Assembly (NCBI RefSeq): GCF_019655335.1
Contig: NZ_BPFD01000033.1
Coordinates: 1-48,052, forward strand
Source: Shewanella hafniensis
GTDB taxonomy: Bacteria; Pseudomonadota; Gammaproteobacteria; Enterobacterales; Shewanellaceae
Reading direction: 5' to 3'
DNA: 48,052 nt
The position numbers and the translations under genes are program-made. Each line of letters starts with the position of its first letter. Position 1 is the first letter of the stretch. The notes under the pieces are model-generated. The model ran no database searches, had not been told where the DNA came from, and saw nothing but the letters and a program-made list of their open reading frames with translations. This document shows, piece after piece, positions 33,679-43,015 of the stretch.

Positions 33679-34022
33679 TACGCGGCTCCAAAGGACAAAA
33701 AAGACTCAAGGCCAGAAGATAAAAACAAAGAAATATCAATCTAGAGCAAAATGCTCACAGGTACAATCCAATCATCAAGATAGCAGCACAATCGGGCTAT
33801 GGCTGACGCCTGTGTAAGCATTTGTCCCGAATAAGATAAGGAAAAAAGTGCGCAGCCATACGGTAAAACCAACAACTTAACTTCAACCACCTGTTTTAAA
33901 TAGATTTCTATATTGCATGACGCCCAACGGCATAAATGCATACAACAAACTTCAAACCAGCTCAGTTAAATAGCAATAACTGTCGTTAAAATATGCGCTA
34001 GAGATGTTGATTGAATTTATGA
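33679..34022. other. intergenic stretch
   Basis: No gene supported. It separates divergent transcripts of the kinase gene and the small hypothetical gene. An open frame on the minus strand (33741-33941) has no protein-like features. Confidence 0.4.
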
Positions 34023-34220
34023 ATGGAATCAAACGCTATGCTAATGGAAAGATGGGATACCGCTGAAGAAAAAGCTGAGCAGCTACGCCGTTACCAGCTC
34101 TGCCTTGATGAGTTTAATGAGCTGGATTTTCACGATGTATATGTCGCAGAAATTAAAAAAGAATACCAACAACTTGCAGAACTAGTAAAAGTGCAGTCAA
34201 CGTCGGATCCCGAGCGCTAA
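34023..34220 (+). CDS. small hypothetical protein
   Basis: 65 residues, acidic and helical, with a coiled-coil-like run (TAEEKAEQLRRYQLCLDEFN and VAEIKKEYQQLAELVKVQ). No domain recognised. A second in-frame ATG at 34038 could be the true start; neither has a good ribosome site. Its composition and lack of an opposing gene support it being real. Confidence 0.55.
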   Translation: MESNAMLMERWDTAEEKAEQLRRYQLCLDEFNELDFHDVYVAEIKKEYQQLAELVKVQSTSDPER

Positions 34221-34260
34221 CTGCACTTACCTATTTAGTCACTTAACGATAAATCTTCAA

Positions 34261-34656
34261 TTACTTTATTGGCGTCAATGGTGATAAAGACGCAAATTGT
34301 ACTGCCAACGTCCAATCTGTGATGACCATATCTGACGGCTGCCAACTGTCATCAACCCACTCATAAATCAATCCTGGATTTTCCTCAGCATTGACTAACA
34401 AACGCCGTCCATCTTGCAATACCAGCGTATAATCGAGCCCCTGTGCATCGACACTTTCAATGTCCCCCAAGACATTATGTTTAATGGCCGAAATGGTTCC
34501 CGTTGCCTTAGCGGCATCGCTCCCCTTTGCACCGCTGTAAAACGTTAACGCCTCGTTTGCGACAGTCTTATGAAAGACAAACTCCTCAGTCACACCTACT
34601 ACGATCGATTGATCAAGTTCGTACCAGGCGGGTATCCATAATGCGTTAATTGTCAT
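34261..34656 (-). CDS. hypothetical protein
   Basis: 131 residues, soluble, mostly beta by look, with no signal peptide. Stretches such as LDYTLVLQDGRRLLVNAEEN and GTISAIKHNVLGDIESVDA suggest a small beta-barrel or SH3-like fold, but I recognise no family. AACGGG lies just before the ATG. It converges on the 65-residue gene. Confidence 0.6.
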   Translation of the reverse strand: MTINALWIPAWYELDQSIVVGVTEEFVFHKTVANEALTFYSGAKGSDAAKATGTISAIKHNVLGDIESVDAQGLDYTLVLQDGRRLLVNAEENPGLIYEWVDDSWQPSDMVITDWTLAVQFASLSPLTPIK

Positions 34657-35009
34657 CCCGTTATATCCTGCATAATATTTTTACGGACGGGATCATTCTG
34701 CCTTAACCCCGACAGAGAAAATACTCTTCAGGGATAAAATAATTTTAATCCTAAAAAGGCTGGCATCACAAAACGCAGTGCTCACTTCCTTTGTAAGATA
34801 ATCTTAACTCTAAAGGTCATATCCGAGATGTTTTAGCGCCAGTGGCTGATGTTGGACTCAATTCGTGTTTCTGTTAGTTTGTAAATCAAATCGACACATT
34901 AAGCTGACAAAGTGATCCTGAGCCCAGTAATCGCGTATAGAGTCACACACGATAGATTCATGTCCCCATGCTTGCAGCGCAGGCCGATAAATACGGAGTT
35001 TACTTGCCT
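34657..35009. other. intergenic stretch upstream of ovoA
   Basis: No gene. It should hold the promoters of the divergent hypothetical gene and of ovoA. An in-frame ATG at 34968 opens 14 codons ahead of the chosen ovoA start but without a ribosome site. Confidence 0.4.
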
Positions 35010-37124
35010 ATGGATAAGCCCATAACGCAACCCCCTCAAACCCTTAAGCTCATTGGTGAAACTGAGGCAGGAAAGCGTCAAGAGCTGAAGCAGTACTTTA
35101 ATCAGACATGGGCTCTGTACGAGTCACTGTTTGATTTGATCCAAGAAGATAGCGCCTATTACCTCAAAGCCGAGCCGCTGCGTCATCCGTTGATCTTTTA
35201 TTTTGGCCATACGGCCACTTTCTATATCAACAAGCTCAAACTCGGCAAATTTCTCGACGAACGGGTAAACGATAACTTCGAATCCATGTTTGCCATTGGT
35301 GTCGATGAAATGTCTTGGGACGATCTGAACGAGCAACATTATCCATGGCCGAACGTGACAGAAGTGCGCAGCTATCGCCAGCAAGTTAACGCTGTCGTCA
35401 ATCGCGTGATTGATGAAATGCCGCTGGCGCTGCCGATCACTCAAGACAGCCCAGCTTGGATCATTTTAATGGGCATTGAACATGAGCGTATTCACTTAGA
35501 AACCTCATCGGTGATCATCCGCCAACTGCCACTGGAACTTGTCGCACCTAACAGCTACTGGCCTGCTTGCCAAGACACCGCCCCTGCCGAGACCAACAGT
35601 TTATTAGCTGTAAAAGGGCAAAAAGTGACCTTAGGTAAAACTGAACAAGATCAAACCTACGGCTGGGACAACGAATACGGCCATAAAATCTTTAATGTTG
35701 CCGACTTTAAGGCCTCTAAATTCTTAGTCTCGAATCAAGAGTATCTCGCATTCGTCGAGGCAGGCGGTTATCGCTCCCCCAAATTTTGGAATGAAGAAGG
35801 CCAAGCTTGGCTCGCTTATACCCAAGCTCAAATGCCACGTTTTTGGCGCTTAAAGCAAGACAAATGGTGGCAACGTAACTTAACCGAAGAAATCCCGCTG
35901 CCATTAAACTGGCCAGTAGAAGTGAATCAGCTCGAAGCTAAAGCCTTCTGCAATTGGAAAGCCGAGCAAAAGCAAAGCAATATTCGCCTACTGACGGAAG
36001 CCGAATGGTACATATTACGTGAGAATGTACCTGCCGATGCGCCAGACTGGCATGAAGTGCCGGGCAATATTGGTTTGGCTTATTACGCCTCTTCCTGCCC
36101 AGTCAATCGCTTCGAGCATAATGGCTTTTTCGATATTGTCGGTAATGTTTGGCAATGGACAGAAACCGCAATCGACGGCTTTAACGGTTTTGCCGTACAT
36201 CCACTCTACGATGATTTTTCGACCCCAACCTTCGATGGTAAACATAATCTCATCAAAGGTGGCTCGTGGATCTCCACGGGTAATGAAGCCATTGCTTCGT
36301 CTCGCTATGCGTTTCGTCGACATTTTTATCAACACGCTGGCTTCCGCTATGTGGAATCCACGCAAAATCCTGCCCAAATGGCCGAGGTCAATGTGTACGA
36401 AACCGATGAACTGATTTCCCAATACCTTGAGTTTCACTATGGTGCCGAATATTTCGGGGTGGCTAACTTCTGCGTCAATGGCGTGCAACAAGCGCTCAGT
36501 GAAATTCAGCTTACCCATACCGCCAAAGCCCTCGACATCGGCTGCTCCGTAGGCCGAGCGAGTTTTGAACTGGCAAAAGTGTTTGATCATGTTGATGGTA
36601 TCGACTTTTCGGCGCGCTTTATTCAACAGGCCTATGCGCTGACCGAACAAGGTGAAAAACGTTACACCATACGTACCGAAGGCGACTTACAAGAATTTAA
36701 GAGTGCGAGTCTCGCGAAACTGGGATATGAGCTTGAGGCGAAAAAGGTCAACTTTATGCAGGGTGATGCCTGTAATTTAAAGCCAATGTACACAGGTTAT
36801 GACTTGGTTTATGCCTCTAATCTTATCGACAGACTGAACGAACCTAAGCACTTTTTAACCAGTATTGCCCAGCGGATTAATCAAGGTGGATACCTTGTGA
36901 TTGCTTCGCCCTATACTTGGCTAGAGGATTATACGCCCAAGGATAAATGGCTCGGTGGCGTTAAAGTCAAAGGAGAGAACTTCACCACCTTAGATGGCCT
37001 GACCGAAACCTTGATCGGCCAATTTGAGCTAGTCGCAGTGAAGGAGATTCCCTTCGTCATCCGCGAGACAAAACGTAAATTCCAACATTCCATCTCAGAA
37101 ATGACCATTTGGCGTAAGCGCTAA
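35010..37124 (+). CDS. ovoA: ovothiol synthase OvoA (5-histidylcysteine sulfoxide synthase/methyltransferase)
   Basis: 704 residues from ATG 35010 (GGAG 11 bases upstream). Three domains in order: a DinB-like domain with the iron-ligand motif HERIHLE near 156; a formylglycine-enzyme-like sulfoxide synthase domain at about 220-430 (GNVWQWTETAIDGF, LIKGGSWIS, RYAFRRHFYQHAGFRY); and a C-terminal SAM methyltransferase (ALDIGCSVGRASFEL near 508, VDGIDFS). OvoA joins cysteine sulfur to C5 of histidine using oxygen and iron, then methylates the imidazole, yielding ovothiol A, an antioxidant thiol-imidazole. The C-S lyase that completes the pathway (OvoB) is not recognised in this window. Confidence 0.93.
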   Translation: MDKPITQPPQTLKLIGETEAGKRQELKQYFNQTWALYESLFDLIQEDSAYYLKAEPLRHPLIFYFGHTATFYINKLKLGKFLDERVNDNFESMFAIGVDEMSWDDLNEQHYPWPNVTEVRSYRQQVNAVVNRVIDEMPLALPITQDSPAWIILMGIEHERIHLETSSVIIRQLPLELVAPNSYWPACQDTAPAETNSLLAVKGQKVTLGKTEQDQTYGWDNEYGHKIFNVADFKASKFLVSNQEYLAFVEAGGYRSPKFWNEEGQAWLAYTQAQMPRFWRLKQDKWWQRNLTEEIPLPLNWPVEVNQLEAKAFCNWKAEQKQSNIRLLTEAEWYILRENVPADAPDWHEVPGNIGLAYYASSCPVNRFEHNGFFDIVGNVWQWTETAIDGFNGFAVHPLYDDFSTPTFDGKHNLIKGGSWISTGNEAIASSRYAFRRHFYQHAGFRYVESTQNPAQMAEVNVYETDELISQYLEFHYGAEYFGVANFCVNGVQQALSEIQLTHTAKALDIGCSVGRASFELAKVFDHVDGIDFSARFIQQAYALTEQGEKRYTIRTEGDLQEFKSASLAKLGYELEAKKVNFMQGDACNLKPMYTGYDLVYASNLIDRLNEPKHFLTSIAQRINQGGYLVIASPYTWLEDYTPKDKWLGGVKVKGENFTTLDGLTETLIGQFELVAVKEIPFVIRETKRKFQHSISEMTIWRKR

Positions 37125-37165
37125 TTGTCACTCATGGGATAACCAGCTGAAGTCTCAATAAAAAT

Positions 37166-37193
37166 ATCCGCCAGAAATCCATTTCTGGCGGAT
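37166..37193. terminator. terminator between ovoA and the second chemoreceptor gene
   Basis: ATCCGCCAGAAAT and ATTTCTGGCGGAT form a 13-bp perfect stem with a two-base cc gap. A-rich upstream flank (T run for the minus strand) suits the chemoreceptor transcript better than ovoA. Confidence 0.75.
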
Positions 37194-37263
37194 GTGTAAC
37201 ATCCAGCTCAGTCATATTTGCAGCATCAACTAAGGTTGAATACGGCAAATACCGCGCAAATAC

Positions 37264-39219
37264 CTACACCTTAAACTGTGCCGTAGTTAAACCAAGCTGA
37301 TTCGCTAACCCTAACAAACTGCGCGTACTCGCCGCCACTTGGCTGATCGCCGCGCTATTTTCTTCCGCCGCCACGCTCAAGTCCGCAATCCCCTGTGCAA
37401 TCGTTGCCGAAACTGTTGTTTGCTCCTCAGCGGCGGTGGCGGTTTGGATCATTAGTGCTTTTAAGGTTTCCAAACGCAAAGCTATGTCATCCACTGCGGT
37501 TTGCATGCCATCGGCATCTTCTGCGGTTTTAGAGGCTTCAGTAGTACAAGTCACACTATGCAGCGCCAGCACACCAGACTGCTGCTGAATGCCTTTTAGT
37601 ACTTGGCCAATGTCCTGAGTTGCTAATTGAACCTTCACCGCTAACTGACGCACCTCATCGGCAACCACAGCAAATCCACGACCATGCTCGCCAGCTCTCG
37701 CAGCTTCAATCGCCGCATTAAGAGACAAGAGATTAGTTTGTTCCGCAATCGCATTTATCACAGCTAATACTGAGCCGATTTTCTGACTATCCGCCTCAAG
37801 ACTGCCCACCTGTTGATGAATAGTTGCAAAACTGCTCAAGGTCACTTTTAAGCTTTTACGAGTACTGGCCAAGTTTTGCGAAAGAATTTCACTCGAATGG
37901 GTACAGGCGGACACTTCATCGGAGGATCTCATCGTATTCGTGCTGATTTCAGCTGCGGCATAGCTCATTTCTTCAACTGCAGTGGCCAACATATCGGTTT
38001 CTTTGGCCTGCATCTGAATACTGCAATCGGCTTGTGTCATAGCGGCAGAGTTTTGTTCGGCGGCTGATTCAAGTTCATGCCCAACGCCCACCAGCTGACT
38101 GATGATTTCTTTGAGCTTAGTTTGCATCCGCGCCAACCAACTCATCAGGTGATTATCCGTTTGAACATGCGGTAAATTATGAGTTAAATCGCCAGAGGCG
38201 ATCATACTGGTCAAGTTACACATGTCCTCAGGCTCACCGCCGATCGGCTTTAATACAAACCCTGTAACTAACTTAGCGGCAGCGAACGCCAACACTAAGG
38301 CTGCTGCACAAACAGATAAACCGATAAACATCATACGGTAGGCGGGAGCTGCTATTTCACTCACATCAATTTCAGCCATCAAACCCCAACGTAAACCGAG
38401 CTCAACGACAGGAGAATAAGCGGATAAAACGGGATTATTGTTATAGTCATTCACTTGCATCACACCCGATTTACCAGCCAGCGCCTCCTTTACCGCCAGC
38501 GTATCAACACCATTCTGTGCAACCGTTCCAGCAAAGGAAGCGGTCACTGTGCGATTAATCGGGTCAAGAAAAGAATCGGAACGCATGCGATTATTGGGGC
38601 CAATTAAATAGGTCTCGCCACTTTGCCCCATACCCTCACGAATTTGCATAACTCTATTGATGCGATCAATTGATACTTGAGCTGCCACCACCAATCTTTG
38701 CTGATTGAACTGAATCGACTGGCCAATAAATGCCGCAGGTTGACCATTTGAAGGCGCGTATGCGGAAAAATCTTGTAGTAATACTGTGCCCGCCGATCCC
38801 AATGCCTTATTGAATAACTGTGCTAATCCCGAATCATGGAAGGGTCCAGTACGCAAATTGGTGCCGAAATCAGACTCCTTCGCCACTGTATATAAAACGG
38901 TGCCATCGTCACTAATAATAAATAGGTCATAAAAACCGAGGGATTTATTTAATGACTGCAAGGTTTGATCTATGTCAGTAAGAGTATCGAGGCTTTTTTG
39001 GCTAGCAATTACGGCGCTGACGGCCTGCAGGTTATCGGAAAAGTCCTGAAACATGCCAACAATCTGCCGTTGCTTGATCTCACGCACAGCCACTAAACGA
39101 GACTGAGCCTCGGCAAACAATTCATCCCGAGCAATGTAAGTGACTATCGCGGTTGCAAATATGAGGGGTAATAGGACAATCAATAAACTGATCAGCTGAA
39201 TTTTACGAGTAAAACCCAT
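37264..39219 (-). CDS. methyl-accepting chemotaxis protein
   Basis: 651 residues from ATG 39219 (AAGGAG seven bases upstream; longer frame start has none). First helix [20 protein letters not shown], a periplasmic dCACHE-like sensor to about 290 ([30 protein letters not shown]), second helix [24 protein letters not shown] and the signalling domain with tip [20 protein letters not shown]. No C-terminal NWETF-type CheR tether: it ends TTAQFKV, like the split receptor gene at 27.6 kb (LVAKFKV). It binds a small ligand and signals through CheA/CheW elsewhere. Single gene. Confidence 0.95.
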   Translation of the reverse strand: MGFTRKIQLISLLIVLLPLIFATAIVTYIARDELFAEAQSRLVAVREIKQRQIVGMFQDFSDNLQAVSAVIASQKSLDTLTDIDQTLQSLNKSLGFYDLFIISDDGTVLYTVAKESDFGTNLRTGPFHDSGLAQLFNKALGSAGTVLLQDFSAYAPSNGQPAAFIGQSIQFNQQRLVVAAQVSIDRINRVMQIREGMGQSGETYLIGPNNRMRSDSFLDPINRTVTASFAGTVAQNGVDTLAVKEALAGKSGVMQVNDYNNNPVLSAYSPVVELGLRWGLMAEIDVSEIAAPAYRMMFIGLSVCAAALVLAFAAAKLVTGFVLKPIGGEPEDMCNLTSMIASGDLTHNLPHVQTDNHLMSWLARMQTKLKEIISQLVGVGHELESAAEQNSAAMTQADCSIQMQAKETDMLATAVEEMSYAAAEISTNTMRSSDEVSACTHSSEILSQNLASTRKSLKVTLSSFATIHQQVGSLEADSQKIGSVLAVINAIAEQTNLLSLNAAIEAARAGEHGRGFAVVADEVRQLAVKVQLATQDIGQVLKGIQQQSGVLALHSVTCTTEASKTAEDADGMQTAVDDIALRLETLKALMIQTATAAEEQTTVSATIAQGIADLSVAAEENSAAISQVAASTRSLLGLANQLGLTTAQFKV

Positions 39220-39579
39220 GGGGAGACTCCTTGTCGCGCTTCTAATTCCATTCATTCACTTTTCTTGCAAAATTAAATCTGCCCTAAAACTATAGGAGAA
39301 GAATCTCAGCTAAACAAAGCAGCGCAGACTATTTTAATCAAAAGTTCACCTAAATGCTGCTAGCTCATTATTTTTAAATAGAAAAATGATTAATAACTTT
39401 AAATGACAGCCAAGCCATACCGACCATTTCAAACAAAATGATAGAGTGGAAAACACTTTATAAACTGAACGTTAGCATCAACTTATATTCAATACGCACA
39501 TGCACACCACAAATGACGCATTGAAAATTATTAAATATGCATATAAATTCACCTCAAGCCAATTTAAAGAGGATTAATA
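39220..39579. other. AT-rich intergenic stretch
   Basis: Divergent promoter region for the chemoreceptor gene and ppnP. I searched for a FliA box for the chemoreceptor and found none as clear as at 27482. No gene or hairpin supported. Confidence 0.4.
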
Positions 39580-39891
39580 ATGAGTTTACTCGAGCAAGTG
39601 TCAGTATCTAAAAAAGCCAATATTTACTTTGATGGCAAAGTGGCTAGCCGTAGCGTATTTTTTGCAGATGGCAGCAAGCAAACCTTAGGTGTTGTATTAC
39701 CAGGAGAATATGAGTTCTCGACTTCTCAAGGCGAAATCATGGAAGTGACTAGCGGCCGTTTTGAGGTGTTACTGCCAGAAACAACAACTTGGCAAGAATT
39801 TAGCGAAGGAACTCAATTTGAACTGGCTGCAAATGTCAGCTTTAAAATTCGTAACACAGCCATTGCTGAATATTGTTGCAGCTATCTCTAA
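39580..39891 (+). CDS. ppnP: pyrimidine/purine nucleoside phosphorylase PpnP
   Basis: 103 residues. A compact cupin with [40 protein letters not shown] and [16 protein letters not shown], the PpnP (YaiE, UPF0345) pattern. It splits several nucleosides to base and ribose-1-phosphate. GAGGAT lies seven bases before the ATG. It stands alone. The downstream stretch 39892-40179 has one short open frame from TTG 39901 that I do not accept as a gene. Confidence 0.93.
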   Translation: MSLLEQVSVSKKANIYFDGKVASRSVFFADGSKQTLGVVLPGEYEFSTSQGEIMEVTSGRFEVLLPETTTWQEFSEGTQFELAANVSFKIRNTAIAEYCCSYL

Positions 39892-40143
39892 TCATCTTGA
39901 TTGAGTAAAAGTTTCAATATCGATGATGAATCTAATGCCCACTGTGACGGTTTATCTCAACACTGTGGGTATTTTGTCCTACCGAACCATTTCTCCTTGC
40001 CACATTTTCAGTATCGGAACACTTTATCCGTCTGGCTTTTTATCAATTTGATAGCTTTATTAGGCAGATCCAAGACAGTTTAAACCTCGCGATTTAAAGA
40101 AGACTAAATTGGGCGTGTTGAAAATCGCCGATAAAAACAACAC

Positions 40144-40158
40144 TAGACGACCGGTCTA
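40144..40158. promoter_or_regulatory. NemR-like operator before the TetR gene
   Basis: TAGAC-GACCG-GTCTA, a 5+5 dyad 22 bases before the regulator start. It equals the site at 40857-40871 except for one central base (TAGACGACTGGTCTA). It resembles the E. coli NemR box TAGACC-N4-GGTCTA as I recall it, so it probably gives autoregulation. Confidence 0.8.
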
Positions 40159-40179
40159 ATTTGTTTTATCCTAACTCAC

Positions 40180-40776
40180 ATGAAAATTGAAACTCAATCC
40201 ACTCGCCAGCACATTCTCGACATCGGCTACAAGCTGATCGTACGTAAAGGCTTCTCCAGCGTCGGCTTATCGCTACTGCTGCAAGCCGCCGAAGTGCCTA
40301 AAGGCTCGTTTTATCATTACTTCAAATCCAAAGAACAATTTGGCGAAGCGCTCATAATTGATTATTTTGAAAAATATCAATTAGATTTAGACGCATTATT
40401 CAATAACTCGACGCTGACGGGCTATCAACGCTTGATGCAGTACTGGCAACAATGGTTGCACGTACAAGCCGATGGCTGCGTAGATCAAAAGTGCCTAGTC
40501 GTGAAACTCAGCGCTGAAGTGGCCGATTTATCCGAAGCCATGCGAGTTGCCTTACTTAAAGGTTCCGCCGGCATCATAGACAGGTTAACCACTTGTGTTC
40601 AAGTTGGCATAAACGACAGTTCAATCGCCGAGCAAGATCCGCAATCGACCGCAGAAATGTTGTATCACATGTGGTTAGGCGCCAGCTTAATGAATAAATT
40701 AGGCCACAGCCCTGCGGCACTCGAACGCGCTCTAGTGACGACTAAAGCCATTTTAACGCCTAAAACGGCCCTTTAA
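40180..40776 (+). CDS. TetR family regulator, NemR/AcuR-like
   Basis: 198 residues. HTH at about 9-55: ILDIGYKLIVRKGFSSVGLS, VPKGSFYHYFKSKEQFGEAL. The C-terminal domain has CVDQKCLVVKLSAEVADLSEAM, a conserved cysteine region; NemR senses quinones, glyoxal and HOCl through cysteines. The two near-identical operators at its own promoter and in front of the YqhD-like gene show the likely regulon. It leads a cluster with reductase, DJ-1 protein and GST. Confidence 0.88.
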   Translation: MKIETQSTRQHILDIGYKLIVRKGFSSVGLSLLLQAAEVPKGSFYHYFKSKEQFGEALIIDYFEKYQLDLDALFNNSTLTGYQRLMQYWQQWLHVQADGCVDQKCLVVKLSAEVADLSEAMRVALLKGSAGIIDRLTTCVQVGINDSSIAEQDPQSTAEMLYHMWLGASLMNKLGHSPAALERALVTTKAILTPKTAL

Positions 40777-40856
40777 CCTAATACCGACTCAAAACTAATA
40801 TTGGCTGATATCAGTCAGCCCAGATTTTTAAAGAATACATTCTCACGCCCCAAAAT

Positions 40857-40871
40857 TAGACGACTGGTCTA
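40857..40871. promoter_or_regulatory. NemR-like operator before the YqhD-like gene
   Basis: TAGAC-GACTG-GTCTA, partner of 40144-40158, 89 bases upstream of the reductase start. Just before it (40803-40820) an inverted repeat GGCTGA/TCAGCC with five T may end the regulator transcript. Confidence 0.8.
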
Positions 40872-40959
40872 CTAATTTGATAGGCGATTAATTAACGCAG
40901 CGCATTTAACACTGCTAATTTAAAGTAACTCACTTAAAGTAATAAGGGATAAATCATCC

Positions 40960-42117
40960 ATGCTAAATTTTAACTATTACAACCCAACCCGTATCCGTTT
41001 TGGTAAAGACACTATCGCCGAAATTGATGCTTTAGTACCGAGCGATGCTAAAGTCATGATCCTCTTTGGTGGCAGCAGCGCCAGAAAAACCGGCACGCTA
41101 GATGAAGTTAAACAGTCATTGGGCAACCGTGTCGTCGTCGAGTTCGATGGCATTGAGCCCAACCCAACCTATGAAACCTTAATGAAAGCCGTCGCCCAAG
41201 TGCGTGAGCAGAATATCGATTTTCTCCTCGCAGTGGGTGGTGGTTCAGTTATCGATGGCACTAAATTTGTTGCCGCGGCTGCGGTATTCGAAGGCGAGCC
41301 TTGGGACATCCTCACTAGCTGGGGCGCAAAAGTGACTCAAGCTATGCCTTTTGGCTCTGTATTAACCTTGCCTGCGACGGGTTCAGAAATGAACAACGCC
41401 AGCGTAGTGACCCGTAAATCACTGCAAGCTAAGCTGCCATTCCGTAATGACTTGGTTTATCCACAATTCTCAATACTCGACCCGACGAAAACCTTCACCC
41501 TGCCAGAACGCCAAGTGGCCAACGGTGTCGTCGATGCTTTTGTACATATCACAGAGCAATACCTCACTTACCCAGTCAACGCCGCCGTACAGGACAGATT
41601 TGCCGAAGGTCTGTTACAAACCTTGATTGAGCTTGGTCCACAAGTGCTAGTTCAACCCGAAGACTACGACATTCGCGCGAACTTAATGTGGGTCGCCACT
41701 ATGGCACTCAACGGCACGATTGGCGTAGGCGTTCCGCACGATTGGGCAACCCACATGATAGGCCATGAACTGACTGCACTTTACGACATCGACCATGCGC
41801 GTACATTGGCAATCGTACTGCCTGCTCTGCTGCAATGTACCAAAGAAGCTAAGCGCGAAAAGTTACTCCAGTACGCCGACCGTGTGTGGCACATCAACAC
41901 AGGTACAGATGACGAGCGCATCGATGCCGCTATTGCAAAAACCAAGGATTTCTTCGAAGCCATGGGCATAGCGACACATTTATCTGCCTATGATCTCGAT
42001 GCCAGCCACGTTGATATCCTAGTAAAACAGCTTGAACTGCACGGCATGGTGGCTCTTGGCGAACACGGCAATATTGACCCAGCAATGAGTCGTGACATTT
42101 TGACCTTAGCCCTATAA
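40960..42117 (+). CDS. yqhD: iron-containing alcohol dehydrogenase, YqhD-like aldehyde reductase
   Basis: 385 residues (YqhD 387). NADPH/ADP-binding LFGGSSARKTGTLDEVKQSL and DFLLAVGGGSVIDGTKFVAA, and metal-site region ANGVVDAFVHITEQY with HDWATHMIGHELTALYDIDH. The GGGSVIDG motif and long identity pattern fit the butanol dehydrogenase/YqhD branch, which reduces reactive aldehydes such as glyoxal, methylglyoxal and acrolein with NADPH. It is the first gene after the second operator, with AAGGGA 12 bases before the ATG. Confidence 0.9.
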   Translation: MLNFNYYNPTRIRFGKDTIAEIDALVPSDAKVMILFGGSSARKTGTLDEVKQSLGNRVVVEFDGIEPNPTYETLMKAVAQVREQNIDFLLAVGGGSVIDGTKFVAAAAVFEGEPWDILTSWGAKVTQAMPFGSVLTLPATGSEMNNASVVTRKSLQAKLPFRNDLVYPQFSILDPTKTFTLPERQVANGVVDAFVHITEQYLTYPVNAAVQDRFAEGLLQTLIELGPQVLVQPEDYDIRANLMWVATMALNGTIGVGVPHDWATHMIGHELTALYDIDHARTLAIVLPALLQCTKEAKREKLLQYADRVWHINTGTDDERIDAAIAKTKDFFEAMGIATHLSAYDLDASHVDILVKQLELHGMVALGEHGNIDPAMSRDILTLAL

Positions 42118-42188
42118 CGCCAAACCGTATCCTGATTGAACTAAACCCAAAGCTCACACGTATAGATGTGAGCAACTAAGGTAAAGGT

Positions 42189-42881
42189 ATGAAAATTAAT
42201 ATATTAATGGTACTAACTTCACACGATAAACTCGGCGACACAGGTTTAAAAACCGGCTTTTGGCTCGAAGAATTCGCCTCACCTTTTTATGAGTTTAAAG
42301 ATAAAGGTTTTGACATTACCTTAGCCTCGCCATTGGGCGGTCAACCCCCGCTCGACCCTAAAAGTGATGAGCCAGACTTTCAAACTGAAGCCACTGCGCG
42401 CTTTAGCAAAGATCCTGAGGCACAAGCACGGCTAGCAAATACCACTTGCTTAAGTGAAATTAACGCAGCGGATTATGATGCGGTTTTCTATCCAGGCGGC
42501 CACGGCCCACTGTGGGATCTTGCCGAAGATAAACATTCTATCGCCTTGATTGAACAGTTCTATCAAGCGAATAAACCCCTAGGACTTGTCTGTCATGCGC
42601 CTGCGGCACTGCTGCACCCTAAAGCCAGTGATGGTAAGCCATTGGTCAGCGGCAAGCGCGTTACCGGTTTCAGTAATTCTGAAGAAGAAGCCGTGCAACT
42701 CACTCATGTCGTGCCATTTCTAGTCGAAGACATGCTGCAGAAAAACGGCGGCACTTATGTCAAAGGTGATGATTGGACAAGCTTTGTTGTCGCAGATGGC
42801 CATTTGATCACAGGTCAAAACCCAGGATCATCCGAAGCCGTTGCGCAGGCCATAGTCGCGCAATTGAACGCCAGAGGCTAA
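42189..42881 (+). CDS. DJ-1/PfpI family protein (type 1 glutamine amidotransferase-like)
   Basis: 230 residues. The nucleophile-elbow Cys near 135 in LGLVCHAPAALLH, with the Glu region TGFWLEEFASPF in front, matches the DJ-1/PfpI fold of the glyoxalase III/KDGase-like branch (HSP31-type, with GGHGPLWDLAED and GDDWTSFVVADGHLITGQNP). Relatives convert methylglyoxal or glyoxal without glutathione. It follows the reductase gene by 71 bases and shares its likely control. Confidence 0.87.
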   Translation: MKINILMVLTSHDKLGDTGLKTGFWLEEFASPFYEFKDKGFDITLASPLGGQPPLDPKSDEPDFQTEATARFSKDPEAQARLANTTCLSEINAADYDAVFYPGGHGPLWDLAEDKHSIALIEQFYQANKPLGLVCHAPAALLHPKASDGKPLVSGKRVTGFSNSEEEAVQLTHVVPFLVEDMLQKNGGTYVKGDDWTSFVVADGHLITGQNPGSSEAVAQAIVAQLNARG

Positions 42882-42953
42882 GCGATAAATGACGTAACAT
42901 ACTCAGCTTGAAGTACATAATGACAAGCGCGAGTGTGCTAAATACGGTAGAAA

Positions 42954-42984
42954 TAGCTATCGCACCATAATGGTGCGATAGCTA
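42954..42984. repeat. 14-bp perfect palindrome containing an NtrC-like core
   Basis: TAGCTATCGCACCA-taa-TGGTGCGATAGCTA sits between the DJ-1 and GST genes, about 30 bases before the GST start. No T run follows, so it is not an ordinary terminator. Its centre GCACC-ATAAT-GGTGC has the NtrC-site pattern found before glnA and ntrB. It could be an NtrC site, another operator, or an mRNA hairpin. Confidence 0.6.
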
Positions 42985-43015
42985 AAAATGTACTCTCACA
43001 GCAAAAGGGAAGCCA

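Noticed and set aside
39901..40083. 60-codon open frame after ppnP
   Set aside because: It starts with TTG, lacks a ribosome site and has no domain or conserved look.
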